Made by a program: the position numbers and the translations under genes
The notes under the pieces: model-generated
Database searches by the model: none
Seen by the model: only the letters and a program-made list of their open reading frames with translations
What the model was told of the DNA's origin: nothing
From: Pseudomonas sp. JUb42
Lineage (GTDB): Bacteria > Pseudomonadota > Gammaproteobacteria > Pseudomonadales > Pseudomonadaceae
Assembly (NCBI RefSeq): GCF_024807945.1
Contig: NZ_JANUFD010000001.1
Span: 1-64,000 of the forward strand
Direction: 5' to 3'
DNA length: 64,000 nt
Part shown: one piece after another, positions 25,547 to 35,587 of the stretch
Position numbering within the stretch: the first letter of the stretch is position 1
Layout: every line of letters starts with the position of its first letter

Positions 25547-25644
25547 GTGATCTTCCCGGATGCGACTAACTTTAGTCGCATTTATAAGGCGAATCAATCC
25601 GGTAAAGGTAGTGACGGTGCACCACCCCGTAATGCCAAAATCTG

Positions 25645-26562
25645 CTAAGGGGTAGTCAGGTCGGACTCCCCACTCGCCCACTCCCTCACCGCCTGCGCAA
25701 ACAACCGCAACGCCATCGGTGGATGCCGGTTCGCCGGGTAGTACAGGCACAGCCCGGAATAATTGGGGCTGCTCTGCGGCAGCAGATGCACCAGTCGCCC
25801 GCTTTGCAGATGTTCGGCGACTTGCCCCAGGGGCACCCAGGCGATGCCGATGCCGGCAAGGGCGGCTTCGACCATCAGGTTGACGTTGTCCAGGGTCAGC
25901 GGGCCGTCGACGTCGAGGCTGCTGTTGTGCTGGTCGTGGGTGAGGTCCCAGCGAAACAGGCCGCCGCTGGTGAAGCGAAAGCGGATGCAGCGGTGGTGCT
26001 TGAGGTCCTGGGGCTGTTGCGGGGCGGGGTGGTCGGCCAGGTACTGTGGCGAGGCGACGGCGGCGAAGATCAGGTCGCTGCCAAAGCGCACGGCGATCAT
26101 GTCTTTGGGCACGTCGTCGTAGAGGCGGACGCCGGCGTCGAAGCCGTCGCCGACGATGTCCTGCAGTTTGCTGTCGACCACGAATTCGATATGGATCTGC
26201 GGATAGCGGTTGGCGAAGTCGGGTACAACATGGCGGATCAGTTCGCGCAGCGAGGATTCCGAAGCGCTGATGCGGATCGAGCCGGAGGGGGTATTGCGCG
26301 CCGAGGTGACTTCGTTGACCACGTTGGCCAGGTCGGCGAGCAGCGGACGCACGCCCAGCAGCAGTTGCTCGCCAGCTTCGGTCAGGGCCACCGAACGGGT
26401 GGTGCGGTTGAGCAGGCGCATTTCCAGACGGGCTTCAAGGTTGCGCATTGAGTGGCTCAAGGCTGACGCGGATACGCCAAGCACCCGGGCCGCGCCGCTA
26501 AAGCTGCGGTGTTCGGCAATGGTGATAAAGGCGGTCAGTTCGGGCAGGTCGGCGCGCAGCAT
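25645..26562 (-). CDS. LysR-family transcriptional regulator
   Basis: A 305-residue regulator. The N-terminal winged helix-turn-helix (about 5-62, ELTAFITIAEHRSFSGAARV) is followed by a linker helix and a LysR substrate-binding domain (about 90-300). It is divergent from the aldo/keto reductase across 99 bp, the usual arrangement for local control. The effector is unknown; the neighbours (reductase, exporter, cupin, monooxygenase) suggest response to a reactive aldehyde, ketone or quinone. Confidence 0.9.
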   Translation of the reverse strand: MLRADLPELTAFITIAEHRSFSGAARVLGVSASALSHSMRNLEARLEMRLLNRTTRSVALTEAGEQLLLGVRPLLADLANVVNEVTSARNTPSGSIRISASESSLRELIRHVVPDFANRYPQIHIEFVVDSKLQDIVGDGFDAGVRLYDDVPKDMIAVRFGSDLIFAAVASPQYLADHPAPQQPQDLKHHRCIRFRFTSGGLFRWDLTHDQHNSSLDVDGPLTLDNVNLMVEAALAGIGIAWVPLGQVAEHLQSGRLVHLLPQSSPNYSGLCLYYPANRHPPMALRLFAQAVREWASGESDLTTP

Positions 26563-26628
26563 TGATGAAAACTCCTCAGTAGCTCATGCGGAAGTGGCCG
26601 TATTGTTGAGCGGATTACAGATATATAA

Positions 26629-27645
<1,017 letters not shown>

Positions 27646-27744
27646 TCGCTACCGCGTTAAAGCGCCGCTGAAAGCAACCCGTAAAGCCGTCGGCACCTGT
27701 TGAAGCAGGTCCGGCGGCTTGGCTATTTCGAGACGGTCTTACTC

Positions 27745-28974
27745 ATGTCGCACTTTTATCCTGCATCGCCTTCCGATCGGCAGAGCCTGTGGACCCTGGC
27801 GATTCTCAGTGCCCTGATGGCTTTTGCTTCGATCTCCACGGACGTTTACCTTCCTGCGCTGCCGGTCATGGCACATGCGCTCCACGCCAGTTCCGGACAG
27901 GTCGAGTTGACCATTTCCGGCTATCTGATCGGCTTCAGCCTCGGGCAACTGGTGTGGGGGCCTATCGGTGATCGCTATGGTCGGCGACTGCCGATCGCCA
28001 TTGGCCTGGTGCTGTTTATCCTCGGCTCGGCCGGCTGTGCGTTGTCGGACAGCGCCGTGGTGATGATTGCCTGGCGTGCCGTGCAAGCGGTGGGGGCCTG
28101 CGCCAGTGTGGTGCTGGCAAGGGCCATGGTCCGGGATTTGTACGCCGGGCATCGCGCCGCGCAGATGCTCTCAACCCTGATGACGGTCATGGCCATTGCA
28201 CCGCTGCTCGGCCCCAGTGTCGGTGGGCTGATCCTGAAGGTGGCGTCTTGGCGGGCGATCTTCTGGGCGCTGGTGCTGGTCGGTCTGATCACCTTGGGGT
28301 TGCTGTCTATCTTGCCGGAAACCCTCCCCGTGCACCGGCGCAATGGCGAACCGCTAAACCGGGCGTTTCGGCGTTATGGCAAGTTGCTAAAGCATGGACG
28401 GGTACTGGGCTATATCGGCGCGGGCGGATTTTTCTATGGCGGCATGTACGCCTATATCGCCGGGACGCCCTTTGCCTACATCAGCTATTACCACGTTAGC
28501 CCGCAGCAATACGGCGCGCTGTTTGCGCTGGGGATCGCTGGCATCATGCTGACCAATCAGCTCAATTCGCGTTGGGTCATGCGCCACGGCAGCGACCGCC
28601 TGCTGCGCATGGGCACTTTAGGGGCGGCAGTGTCGGCGCTGATTCTGGCGGTGGATGCCTGGACGGGTTGGGGTGGCCTGGCCGGGTTGGTGATCCCGCT
28701 TTTTCTATTTATTGGCGCTACCGGCTTTATCGTGGCCAATTCCATTGTTGGGGCCATGGGCGAGTTTCCCGAAGTCGCCGGTTCCATGTCGGCACTGGTC
28801 GGCTCGCTGCAATATGGCACCGGCATCCTCGGGTCCGGTCTGGTTGGCGCCTTTGCCGATGGCACACCGTGGCCCATGGCCATGGTGATCGCCGCTTTTG
28901 GCCTCGGCAGTCTGGTTTGTGCGCGCTGGCTGCTGCCTGCGCGAACCCTTGCGCCGCCGGTGGCGGCGGATTGA
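27745..28974 (+). CDS. Bcr/CflA-type MFS drug exporter
   Basis: A 409-residue major facilitator with twelve predicted membrane helices. The start of the drug:H+ antiporter signature is clear: FASISTDVYLPALPVM (about 22-37) and GDRYGRRLP (about 73-82, motif A). The 45 bp upstream of ATG 27745 are open from a TTG, but the ATG is the better N terminus. It follows the reductase by 99 bp in the same direction, so both may be co-transcribed and under the LysR regulator. Confidence 0.88.
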   Translation: MSHFYPASPSDRQSLWTLAILSALMAFASISTDVYLPALPVMAHALHASSGQVELTISGYLIGFSLGQLVWGPIGDRYGRRLPIAIGLVLFILGSAGCALSDSAVVMIAWRAVQAVGACASVVLARAMVRDLYAGHRAAQMLSTLMTVMAIAPLLGPSVGGLILKVASWRAIFWALVLVGLITLGLLSILPETLPVHRRNGEPLNRAFRRYGKLLKHGRVLGYIGAGGFFYGGMYAYIAGTPFAYISYYHVSPQQYGALFALGIAGIMLTNQLNSRWVMRHGSDRLLRMGTLGAAVSALILAVDAWTGWGGLAGLVIPLFLFIGATGFIVANSIVGAMGEFPEVAGSMSALVGSLQYGTGILGSGLVGAFADGTPWPMAMVIAAFGLGSLVCARWLLPARTLAPPVAAD

Positions 28975-28999
28975 CCGGCAGCGGGGCGCAGTTGTCGAG

Positions 29000-29479
29000 T
29001 CAGGGCACCTTGGCATAGTCCTCGTCGCTGACCTGCTCCATCCAGTCGACGACCTTGCCATCCAGCACCTCGGCAATGGCGATATGGGTCATGCCGGTGC
29101 TGGCCGTGGCGCCATGCCAGTGTTTGACGTTGGCGGGAATCCACACGGTATCGCCGGGGCGAATCACCTGAATGGGCTGCCCCAATTGTTGAACCAGGCC
29201 GACACCCGCCGTAACAATCAGGGTTTGCCCCAGTGGGTGGGTGTGCCATGCCGTGCGTGCGCCGGGTTCGAAGGTGACCGTGCCGCCGCTGACCCGCGCC
29301 GGGCCGGTGCCCTGGAAGCGTCCGTCGACGCGCACCGCCCCGGTGAAGTTGTCAGCCGGTCCGCGGGTGGATGGCTCCAGGCCGTTAGCGTTGACGGTGA
29401 CCCGCTCGGCCTCCTGGGCTCCGGCTTCGCCGGTGAGCATGCTCAGGGAAAGTGCCGCTGCCGCTGTCAGTTTTTTCAT
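29000..29479 (-). CDS. Secreted cupin-domain protein
   Basis: A 159-residue protein with a signal peptide ([20 protein letters not shown], then AQA) and one cupin barrel. The metal motif is HTHPLGQ (about 81) and HWHG (about 121). The RmlC/cupin-2 type usually binds Mn, Fe or Zn. The start at 29479 overlaps the stop of the upstream monooxygenase gene (ATGA). The function is unknown; it may be an oxidoreductase-type cupin or a scavenger for reactive carbonyls exported by the neighbouring genes. Confidence 0.8.
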   Translation of the reverse strand: MKKLTAAAALSLSMLTGEAGAQEAERVTVNANGLEPSTRGPADNFTGAVRVDGRFQGTGPARVSGGTVTFEPGARTAWHTHPLGQTLIVTAGVGLVQQLGQPIQVIRPGDTVWIPANVKHWHGATASTGMTHIAIAEVLDGKVVDWMEQVSDEDYAKVP

Positions 29480-29790
29480 TGCGCCGCCCTCCGCTCGGCC
29501 GACATAGGCGCATAGGTGGCGAAATTCAGCTGCGCGCCCAGTTCGATCAAGGCGTCGATCAGTGTCGCCATCGCCTGGCTGTTGAAATGCGCGGTCATCT
29601 CCTCTCCATCCGACCAATAGCCGCTGAGTATCCACAAGTCGGGTTGATTGCGGCTGCGGGTCAGCACGTAACTCAGGCAGCCGGTCATGGCTTGCAGGCG
29701 CGCCAGATCGCCCTGCAGGCGCTGCTCAAGCCCCGGATCGGGGGCGTCGGTGAGGCGAATTTCCATCGTGTTCAGTGCATGGATATGCAT
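29476..29790 (-). CDS. Antibiotic biosynthesis monooxygenase-domain protein
   Basis: A 104-residue ABM-fold protein, a small ferredoxin-like dimer ([20 protein letters not shown] and [10 protein letters not shown] are typical). Such proteins oxidise quinones or act as haem-like or quinone monooxygenases. AGGAG is five bases before the ATG. It is coupled to the cupin gene by an ATGA overlap, so both likely act together. Confidence 0.8.
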   Translation of the reverse strand: MHIHALNTMEIRLTDAPDPGLEQRLQGDLARLQAMTGCLSYVLTRSRNQPDLWILSGYWSDGEEMTAHFNSQAMATLIDALIELGAQLNFATYAPMSAERRAAQ

Positions 29791-30185
29791 GAAAACTCCT
29801 TGCGTCTGCTTTCGGTCGGGCCGATTCCTGTTGCCAGGAAAGTAAGACGCCCACGAACAAACGCCCGTGAGCTGACAGGGCTCGACGGTAACCAGCAGAC
29901 AGGGGGAAGACTATAGGGCTTGGCTGGCAAGAGCTGATGAGGGGAATTCATCAATGGTGCAGCGGGGCGGGGAATGTTGCTAATAGCGCGGTAACCGCGA
30001 TCGACATAGGCGGATATAAAGCGTGTGTGGGAGCGAATTTATTCGCGAAAGCGGTGTTCCAGGCGATGAAAATGCGTCGCATGTACCGGCCTTTTCGCGA
30101 ATGAATTCGCTCCCACAGAATTCGCTACCGCCATGTGTTCCGCCGTGTCGGTGAAAATCAAGGGTTGGCGGACGTGGCGCTCAGA
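29791..30185. other. Intergenic region between the ABM gene and nadC
   Basis: Holds one class A REP pair (30027-30116) and otherwise no recognisable gene or RNA. Confidence 0.6.
30027..30116. repeat. REP pair, class A
   Basis: Facing GTGGGAGCGAATTTATTCGC and GCGAATGAATTCGCTCCCAC copies. Confidence 0.85.
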
Positions 30186-31034
30186 TCAGAGACTCAAGCG
30201 CATCGACAGATCCACCGCTTTCACATCCTTGGTCATCGAGCCAATGGAGATGTAATCCACGCCCGTCTCGGCAATCACCCGCAGGGTCTGTTCATTAATA
30301 CCGCCGCTGGCTTCCAGCTTGGCGCGGCCAGCGGTGCGGCGCACGGCTTCGCGCATGTCATCCAGGCTCAGTTCGTCGAGCATGATGATGTCGGCGCCGG
30401 CGTCGAGGGCTTCCTGCAACTCTTCCAGGCTTTCCACTTCCACTTCAACCGGCTTGCCGGGAGCGATCTTGTGGGCGGCGCTGATCGCCTGGGCGATGCC
30501 ACCGCAGGCGGCGATATGGTTTTCCTTGATCAGGAAAGCATCAAACAGGCCGATGCGGTGGTTGTGGCAGCCGCCGCAGGTTACTGCGTATTTCTGCGCC
30601 TGACGCAGGCCCGGCAGGGTCTTGCGGGTATCGAGCAGTTTGACCTGGGTGTCCGCCACCATATCGGCGAAGTATTGCGCCCGGGTCGCCACGCCCGAGA
30701 GCATCTGCAGGAAGTTCAGCGCACTGCGCTCGCCAGTCAGCAGTGAGCGTGCCGGGCCCTCAAGGTGGAACAGCGCCTGATTAGGCGTGACCCGGTCGCC
30801 ATCGGCCACCTGCCAGTGCACGGCGACTCGCGGGTCCAGCTGACGAAACACCGCATCGACCCAGGCGCCGCCAGCGATCACCGCGTCATCGCGGCTGATG
30901 ATGGTGGCCTTGGCCAGGCGTTCGGCCGGGATGAGCTGGGCGGTGATATCGCCGCTGCCGACATCCTCCAGCAGTGCGCGGCGCACGTTGGCTTCGATTT
31001 CGGCCGTCAGGGTGGCGAGTCGTACATTCGGCAT
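30186..31034 (-). CDS. nadC: Quinolinate phosphoribosyltransferase
   Basis: A 282-residue enzyme of de novo NAD synthesis that makes nicotinate mononucleotide from quinolinate and PRPP. It has an N-terminal domain (about 1-110) and a barrel domain with [20 protein letters not shown] (active-site Arg/Lys cluster, about 140) and the end region [12 protein letters not shown] (about 237). The start is ATG 31034; the earlier codons in the frame do not belong to the protein. It is divergent from the DUF1631 gene, with REP-like sequence between. Confidence 0.93.
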   Translation of the reverse strand: MPNVRLATLTAEIEANVRRALLEDVGSGDITAQLIPAERLAKATIISRDDAVIAGGAWVDAVFRQLDPRVAVHWQVADGDRVTPNQALFHLEGPARSLLTGERSALNFLQMLSGVATRAQYFADMVADTQVKLLDTRKTLPGLRQAQKYAVTCGGCHNHRIGLFDAFLIKENHIAACGGIAQAISAAHKIAPGKPVEVEVESLEELQEALDAGADIIMLDELSLDDMREAVRRTAGRAKLEASGGINEQTLRVIAETGVDYISIGSMTKDVKAVDLSMRLSL

Positions 31035-31487
31035 AGCGGGCTCCACTTTCAAAGTGGGCCGAGTATAAGGCACGGCATCGGCGTAACCCAGCCGTTAGCC
31101 ATCGCCGACCATCATTGCAGCGTGGCTTGTCCGCGAACCAGACGGCGCGGTGTTGCTGATACGCCTCGGTGGACCCGTCGCGGGCAAGCCTCGCTCCAAC
31201 GGACATTGTGTTTGCCCAACATAGATGCTGTTGGTCGGGTTTTCGCCGTTAGTTGCGATGGATCGGCTTTTTCACGGTCTACCCCTGAGCAGGCACTGTG
31301 CCTGCTACAGAAATCTTTCAGGGATCCCCCTACTGGCCAATAGCAATGATTTGCCAGATAATGCGGTGACTTGTATTTGACGTCATGACTTTGACGTTGG
31401 TTGCGGGCAGCGGGGTTCACTTCACAGGCAAGGGCAAGAGGCCCGGTTTGCATAGGGATCATGGGTGTTTTACGGACTGGGGGCTTG
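31035..31487. other. Intergenic region upstream of the DUF1631 gene
   Basis: Contains a degenerate class B REP pair (31116-31200) and a perfect palindrome with AGCAGGCAC and GTGCCTGCT arms (31288-31306). Leader and promoter sequences are probably in the last 150 bp. I see no gene here. Confidence 0.55.
31116..31200. repeat. REP pair, class B, degenerate
   Basis: A decayed GCGTGGCTTGTCCGCGAA copy faces TCGCGGGCAAGCCTCGCTCC. Confidence 0.65.
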
Positions 31488-33725
31488 ATGCAGGGCGACG
31501 AAAAAGTAGTGCCGTTGAACAAGGCGACTGCCGATATGGCGGCTCAGTCTCCCCTCGCCCGTCTGCCGGTGGTGCTCTTGCAGGTGCGCGATAAGGCGGC
31601 CCAGCAGCTCAAGGAAGCTTTGCAGGCGCTATTCGACAACGCCGACGACACCCTTTTCGAAATGGCCGACCGCGCCAAGAGCAACAGTGAACAGAACCTG
31701 TTCTTCGAAGCCATGCGCGACTTGCGCCTGAAACGCAAAAGCATCGAGCGCACTTTTCTCGACAAATTCTATGAAGCCGTCTTGCGTCTGGGGCACTATC
31801 AGGTCAGCGATCCGTTGCTGACCCCCGCGCCGGTGCCGTTCGACAAACTGGCTCTGGTGGCCAACGATGATCTGGAGCGCACCGTGGCCGTGGATGCCAT
31901 GGTCGCCCGGGTCATGAGCCGCGACAGCATTGCTTTGAGCCAACTGACTACGCGTTTCAATGCCTTGATCCCGCAACCGGTCACCGATCAGACCAACCCC
32001 ATGGGCCCGGCCCAGCTCTGTGAGTTCTTCCTGCAGGCCGGGCGCAGCCTGGGCATGGAGATCAAGGTCAAGCTGATCATCCTCAAGCTGTTTGAAAAGT
32101 ACGTGTTGGCCGACGTCGATCACCTGTACAGCGAAGCCAACCGCCTGCTCATCGCCACCGGCATTCTCCCGGAACTCAAGGCTTTGCCGTCGCGCCGGGC
32201 CAGCGACCGGGCGCCGGAAAAAAAGCGCACTGTCAGCATCGCCGATCCCGAATTGATTCAGGCCGCAGACAAACTCGACAAGAGCGTGCAGGAAGTGTTT
32301 TCCGCCCTGCAGGCGCTGGTCTCCGAGCTGCGCGGCAATCTGGCGCCACGTCATGACGCTGGCGCCGAAGCCCGACCGATTTCCAGTAATGACCTGCTGC
32401 GCCTGCTGTCGCACTTGCAGCAGTTCGTGCCCCACGCCGATATGCGCGACGATTTCGACCTGCGCAACCAGCTGGAGCAACTGCTGACCCGGGTCAGCGT
32501 CAAGAGTGGCAAGTTCCGCGTGGTCGGCGCCGGTGACGAAGACGTGATCAACTTGATCGCCATGCTCTTCGAATTCATTCTCGACGACCGCAACCTCCCT
32601 CATTCGCTGCGCGCGCTGATTGGGCGCCTGCAGATTCCGATGCTCAAAGTGGCAGTGCTGGACAAGAGTTTCTTCAGTCGCGGCAGCCATCCGGCACGGC
32701 GCCTGCTCAATGAAATCGCCTCGGCGGCCTTGGGTTGGGGCGGTCGCGATGACTATCAGCGCGATACCTTATATGTGCGGGTCGAGCAGATTGTGCAGCG
32801 CCTGCTCAATGATTTTGTCGATGACCCGGCGATCTTTTCCGAGCTGTTGGTGGATTTCCTCGCCTTCACCAGCGACGAACGCCGCCGCAGCGAGCTGCTC
32901 GAACAGCGCACCCGCGACGCCGAAGAAGGCCGCGCTCGCGCCGAACTGGCCCGCCAGCGCGTGCAGCTTGAACTGAACCAGCGTTTGCTGGGCAAGACCC
33001 TGCCGGAAGTGGTGGTGCGCCTGTTGCAGGAAGCCTGGAGCAAGGTGCTGCTGCTGACTTGCCTCAAGCACGGCGAGGAGTCGCCGGAGTGGCAGGCCGG
33101 GTTGGCCGCCATGGACGATCTGGTCTGGAGCGTCGAGCTGCATGAGGAACCCGAGGCGCGTCAGCGTCTGCTGGAGCTGGTCCCGGGCCTGCTCAAGGCC
33201 TTGCGCGACGGTCTGACCAGCGCGGCGTTCGACCCCTTCGCCACCAGCGACTTCTTCAGCCAGCTGGAAGTGCTGCACGTCCAGGCTTTCCAGCATTTCG
33301 CGCGGATTCAGGAAGTCGACGGCGGCGCGCTGACCGCCGAGCAGGACCCGACGCCGGCGATGATGGCCGTGGTCGAGGAAATTGTCCTCATCGCGCCTGG
33401 CGAGCAACTGTTCAACGAACCGGCCCTGAGCCTGCCTGCCGATGATGAGGGGCTGCTCAAGGTTGACCAGTTGCGGCTCGGCAGTTGGGTCGAGATGCAG
33501 GAAGACGAAGATCACAAGCTGCGTTGCAAGCTGGCGGCCATCGTCGAGCCGGGCGGGCGCTACATCTTCGTCAACCGCACTGGCATGAAAGTCATGGAAA
33601 AGACCCGAATGGGCCTGGCCGTGGAATTCCGTCGCGGCTCCATTCGTGTCCTCGACGACACGCTGCTGTTCGATCGGGCGCTGGAATCGGTGATTGGCAG
33701 CCTGAGCAAGCGTAAGGGGGCCTAG
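31488..33725 (+). CDS. DUF1631 family protein
   Basis: A large cytoplasmic protein of about 745 residues (774 if started at 31401). It is helical throughout, with a long conserved DUF1631 region, coiled coil near residues 480-540 (RRRSELLEQRTRDAEEGRAR) and a compact basic C terminus (LRLGSWVEMQEDEDHKLRCK, then RGSIRVLDDTLLFDRALESV) that resembles a PilZ-like barrel. I chose ATG 31488 because GGGGG lies upstream and the sequence is protein-like from there; ATG 31461 is also possible. Function unknown; a c-di-GMP link through the C-terminal domain is only inference. Confidence 0.8.
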   Translation: MQGDEKVVPLNKATADMAAQSPLARLPVVLLQVRDKAAQQLKEALQALFDNADDTLFEMADRAKSNSEQNLFFEAMRDLRLKRKSIERTFLDKFYEAVLRLGHYQVSDPLLTPAPVPFDKLALVANDDLERTVAVDAMVARVMSRDSIALSQLTTRFNALIPQPVTDQTNPMGPAQLCEFFLQAGRSLGMEIKVKLIILKLFEKYVLADVDHLYSEANRLLIATGILPELKALPSRRASDRAPEKKRTVSIADPELIQAADKLDKSVQEVFSALQALVSELRGNLAPRHDAGAEARPISSNDLLRLLSHLQQFVPHADMRDDFDLRNQLEQLLTRVSVKSGKFRVVGAGDEDVINLIAMLFEFILDDRNLPHSLRALIGRLQIPMLKVAVLDKSFFSRGSHPARRLLNEIASAALGWGGRDDYQRDTLYVRVEQIVQRLLNDFVDDPAIFSELLVDFLAFTSDERRRSELLEQRTRDAEEGRARAELARQRVQLELNQRLLGKTLPEVVVRLLQEAWSKVLLLTCLKHGEESPEWQAGLAAMDDLVWSVELHEEPEARQRLLELVPGLLKALRDGLTSAAFDPFATSDFFSQLEVLHVQAFQHFARIQEVDGGALTAEQDPTPAMMAVVEEIVLIAPGEQLFNEPALSLPADDEGLLKVDQLRLGSWVEMQEDEDHKLRCKLAAIVEPGGRYIFVNRTGMKVMEKTRMGLAVEFRRGSIRVLDDTLLFDRALESVIGSLSKRKGA

Positions 33726-33750
33726 CCCTGCCAGGATCTACTCAGGATCC

Positions 33751-33779
33751 CTGTAGGACCGGCTTTAGCCGGGAAGGCA
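33751..33779 (+). repeat. Single class C repeat half
   Basis: TGTAGGACCGGCTTTAGCCG with no partner, a lone copy of the class C sequence seen paired at 35390-35441. Confidence 0.6.
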
Positions 33780-33820
33780 TCAGAGCGATCAACCTATGTC
33801 TTTTGTCATTGCTGGCCACT

Positions 33821-33906
33821 GTGGGAGCGAGGCTTGCCCGCGAATTGGCCAACACGGTCCGCCAGACACACCGCGTCGAGAGTTTCGCGGGCAAGCCCGG
33901 CTCCAA
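33821..33906. repeat. REP pair, class B
   Basis: GTGGGAGCGAGGCTTGCCCG faces CGGGCAAGCCCGGCTCCAAC. Confidence 0.8.
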
Positions 33907-33981
33907 CGAATCAATCGCGTTTACCCTGCCAAAGCAATCGCGGGCATACTGACAGCCCTGACCGCCCCTCAAGGAGCCTTC

Positions 33982-34530
33982 ATGCTGCTGGACCGCGCAA
34001 CAGGCTGGTGCCAAGGCATACAGCACTGCCCATCGGCCAATTTCAATGAACGACCGGACGCCGAAATCTCTCTGCTGGTGATTCACAACATCAGCCTGCC
34101 ACCCGCCCAGTTCAAGACCGGCAAGGTTCAGGCGCTGTTCCAGAACCGCCTGGACCCCGCCGAGCACCCCTATTTCGCAAGCATTGCCGACCTGCGGGTT
34201 TCCGCACATTTTCTGATTGAACGTGATGGCGAGGTGACGCAGTTCGTCTCTTGTCTTGAGCGCGCATGGCACGCCGGTGTGTCGCGCTTCGAAGGGCGGG
34301 AAACCTGTAATGATTTTTCCGTGGGTATCGAACTGGAAGGCACCGATGATCAGCCGTTCACCGATATCCAGTATGCCGTGCTGATCGATTTGACCCGGCA
34401 GTTGCAGGCGGCGTTTCCAGCCATCACGACGCAACGCATTTGTGGGCACAGTGATATTGCTCCGGGGCGCAAAACCGACCCCGGGCCGTTTTTCGAGTGG
34501 CCGCGCTTTTTGGCGGCGTTGCAGGACTGA
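33982..34530 (+). CDS. ampD: 1,6-anhydro-N-acetylmuramyl-L-alanine amidase
   Basis: A 182-residue cytoplasmic amidase of muropeptide recycling. The N-acetylmuramyl-L-alanine amidase fold is visible with zinc ligands His in LVIHNISLP (about 34), His and Asp in GHSDIAPGRKTDPGP (about 154 and 164) and the glycan-binding region WHAGVSRFEGR. Loss of AmpD raises AmpC expression in pseudomonads. AAGGAG lies six bases before ATG 33982; the longer frame to 33796 crosses a REP pair and is not coding. ampE follows by 16 bp. Confidence 0.93.
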   Translation: MLLDRATGWCQGIQHCPSANFNERPDAEISLLVIHNISLPPAQFKTGKVQALFQNRLDPAEHPYFASIADLRVSAHFLIERDGEVTQFVSCLERAWHAGVSRFEGRETCNDFSVGIELEGTDDQPFTDIQYAVLIDLTRQLQAAFPAITTQRICGHSDIAPGRKTDPGPFFEWPRFLAALQD

Positions 34531-34546
34531 ATTTGAGGAACAGGTA

Positions 34547-35383
34547 ATGAGCTTTCTGGTGTTGCTGCTGGCAGTCTGGATCGAAAAATTCTCGGCACTG
34601 CGCCAGCGTGTCCAGCGCGACGGCCCCTGGCTGCGGACCTTGGCGCGGCTGGAGGCGAGCCCGCGTCTGGGCGCGCATCCCTGGCTGGTTTTGCTGCTCA
34701 CTGTGTTGCTGCCGGTGTCGATTCTGGGCCTGATCCTGTTTGTGCTGGGCTCGGTGGCCTATGGCTGGCTGGTGTTCCCGCTGCACCTGTTGGTGCTGAT
34801 CTACAGCCTTGGGCGCGGCGACCTGATTGCTGCCTTGGGGCCATTTCGCGATGCCTGTCGGCGCGGTGATGTCGAAGCGGCAGCTTTGGTCGCCGAGCGG
34901 GATATGGGCGTGCAGGCCGAGAATGGCGAGCAACTGCTTGCGGGCGTGCAGCGCTACCTGATGTGGCAGGCATTCCAGAGTTTCTTCGTGGTGATCTTCT
35001 GGTACTTCCTGCTCGGCCCGGTGGCGGCATTGGCTTATCGCCTGTTGGCGCTCGCGGCAGAGCAAGGCAGCAGCGCGGCCCTGATCGAGCGCGCCGGGCA
35101 ACTGCGTCATGCCTTTGACTGGGTGCCGGTCCGTCTGCTTGCCGCCAGCTTCGCCCTGGTCGGCAATTTCGTGGCGGTCAGCCGGGTGATGCTGCACGAA
35201 CTGCTCAACTGGAATATCAGCTCGGCGCAACTGATCGCCCATATCGGCTGCGTGGCCAGTGAAGTTCCGGAGCCGGAGTTGGGTGCCGAAGGGGTATCCA
35301 GTCTCGACGTGCTGTGGGAGTTGCTGATTCGTGCGGCGATTGTCTGGTACGCCGGGTTTGCCCTGTGGACTCTATTGGTCTGA
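34547..35383 (+). CDS. ampE: Regulatory signalling protein AmpE
   Basis: A 278-residue membrane protein with four hydrophobic segments and the conserved IEKFSALRQRVQ and YSLGRGDL motifs of AmpE. It lies just after ampD, as in Enterobacteria and pseudomonads, and takes part in the ampD/ampE response to beta-lactams. Function is still ill-defined. GAGGAA is a few bases before ATG 34547. A class C hairpin follows the stop and may end transcription. Confidence 0.88.
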   Translation: MSFLVLLLAVWIEKFSALRQRVQRDGPWLRTLARLEASPRLGAHPWLVLLLTVLLPVSILGLILFVLGSVAYGWLVFPLHLLVLIYSLGRGDLIAALGPFRDACRRGDVEAAALVAERDMGVQAENGEQLLAGVQRYLMWQAFQSFFVVIFWYFLLGPVAALAYRLLALAAEQGSSAALIERAGQLRHAFDWVPVRLLAASFALVGNFVAVSRVMLHELLNWNISSAQLIAHIGCVASEVPEPELGAEGVSSLDVLWELLIRAAIVWYAGFALWTLLV

Positions 35384-35389
35384 GCTTCT

Positions 35390-35441
35390 GTGGGACCGGC
35401 TTTAGCCGGGAATAGGCCTTCCCGGCTAAAGCCGGTCCCAC
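35390..35441. repeat. Class C perfect hairpin
   Basis: GTGGGACCGGCTTTAGCCGG on one arm and its complement on the other with a 4-6 base loop, only 7 bp after ampE; it may also serve as a terminator. Confidence 0.8.
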
Positions 35442-35587
35442 ATCTGGTCCCCATTGATCTCTTCTTCCCGCATTTACTTTTACTTACAAAAACCCTCCCA
35501 GGTTTCCGGTATACAGGTTCGGCGCCCGCTAATTGCGTTGAGCTACTGCCGCACCCCAAAACAATAAAAGAAAAAGGGAGAGTTCTT

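Noticed and set aside
31112..31522. A 136-codon minus-strand frame between nadC and the DUF1631 gene
   Set aside because: Half of it is REP-derived sequence; no ribosome site and no protein-like composition.
33742..34701. A 319-codon minus-strand frame over ampD
   Set aside because: ampD has zinc ligands, a ribosome site and a conserved neighbour; the opposing frame crosses a REP pair and has no features.
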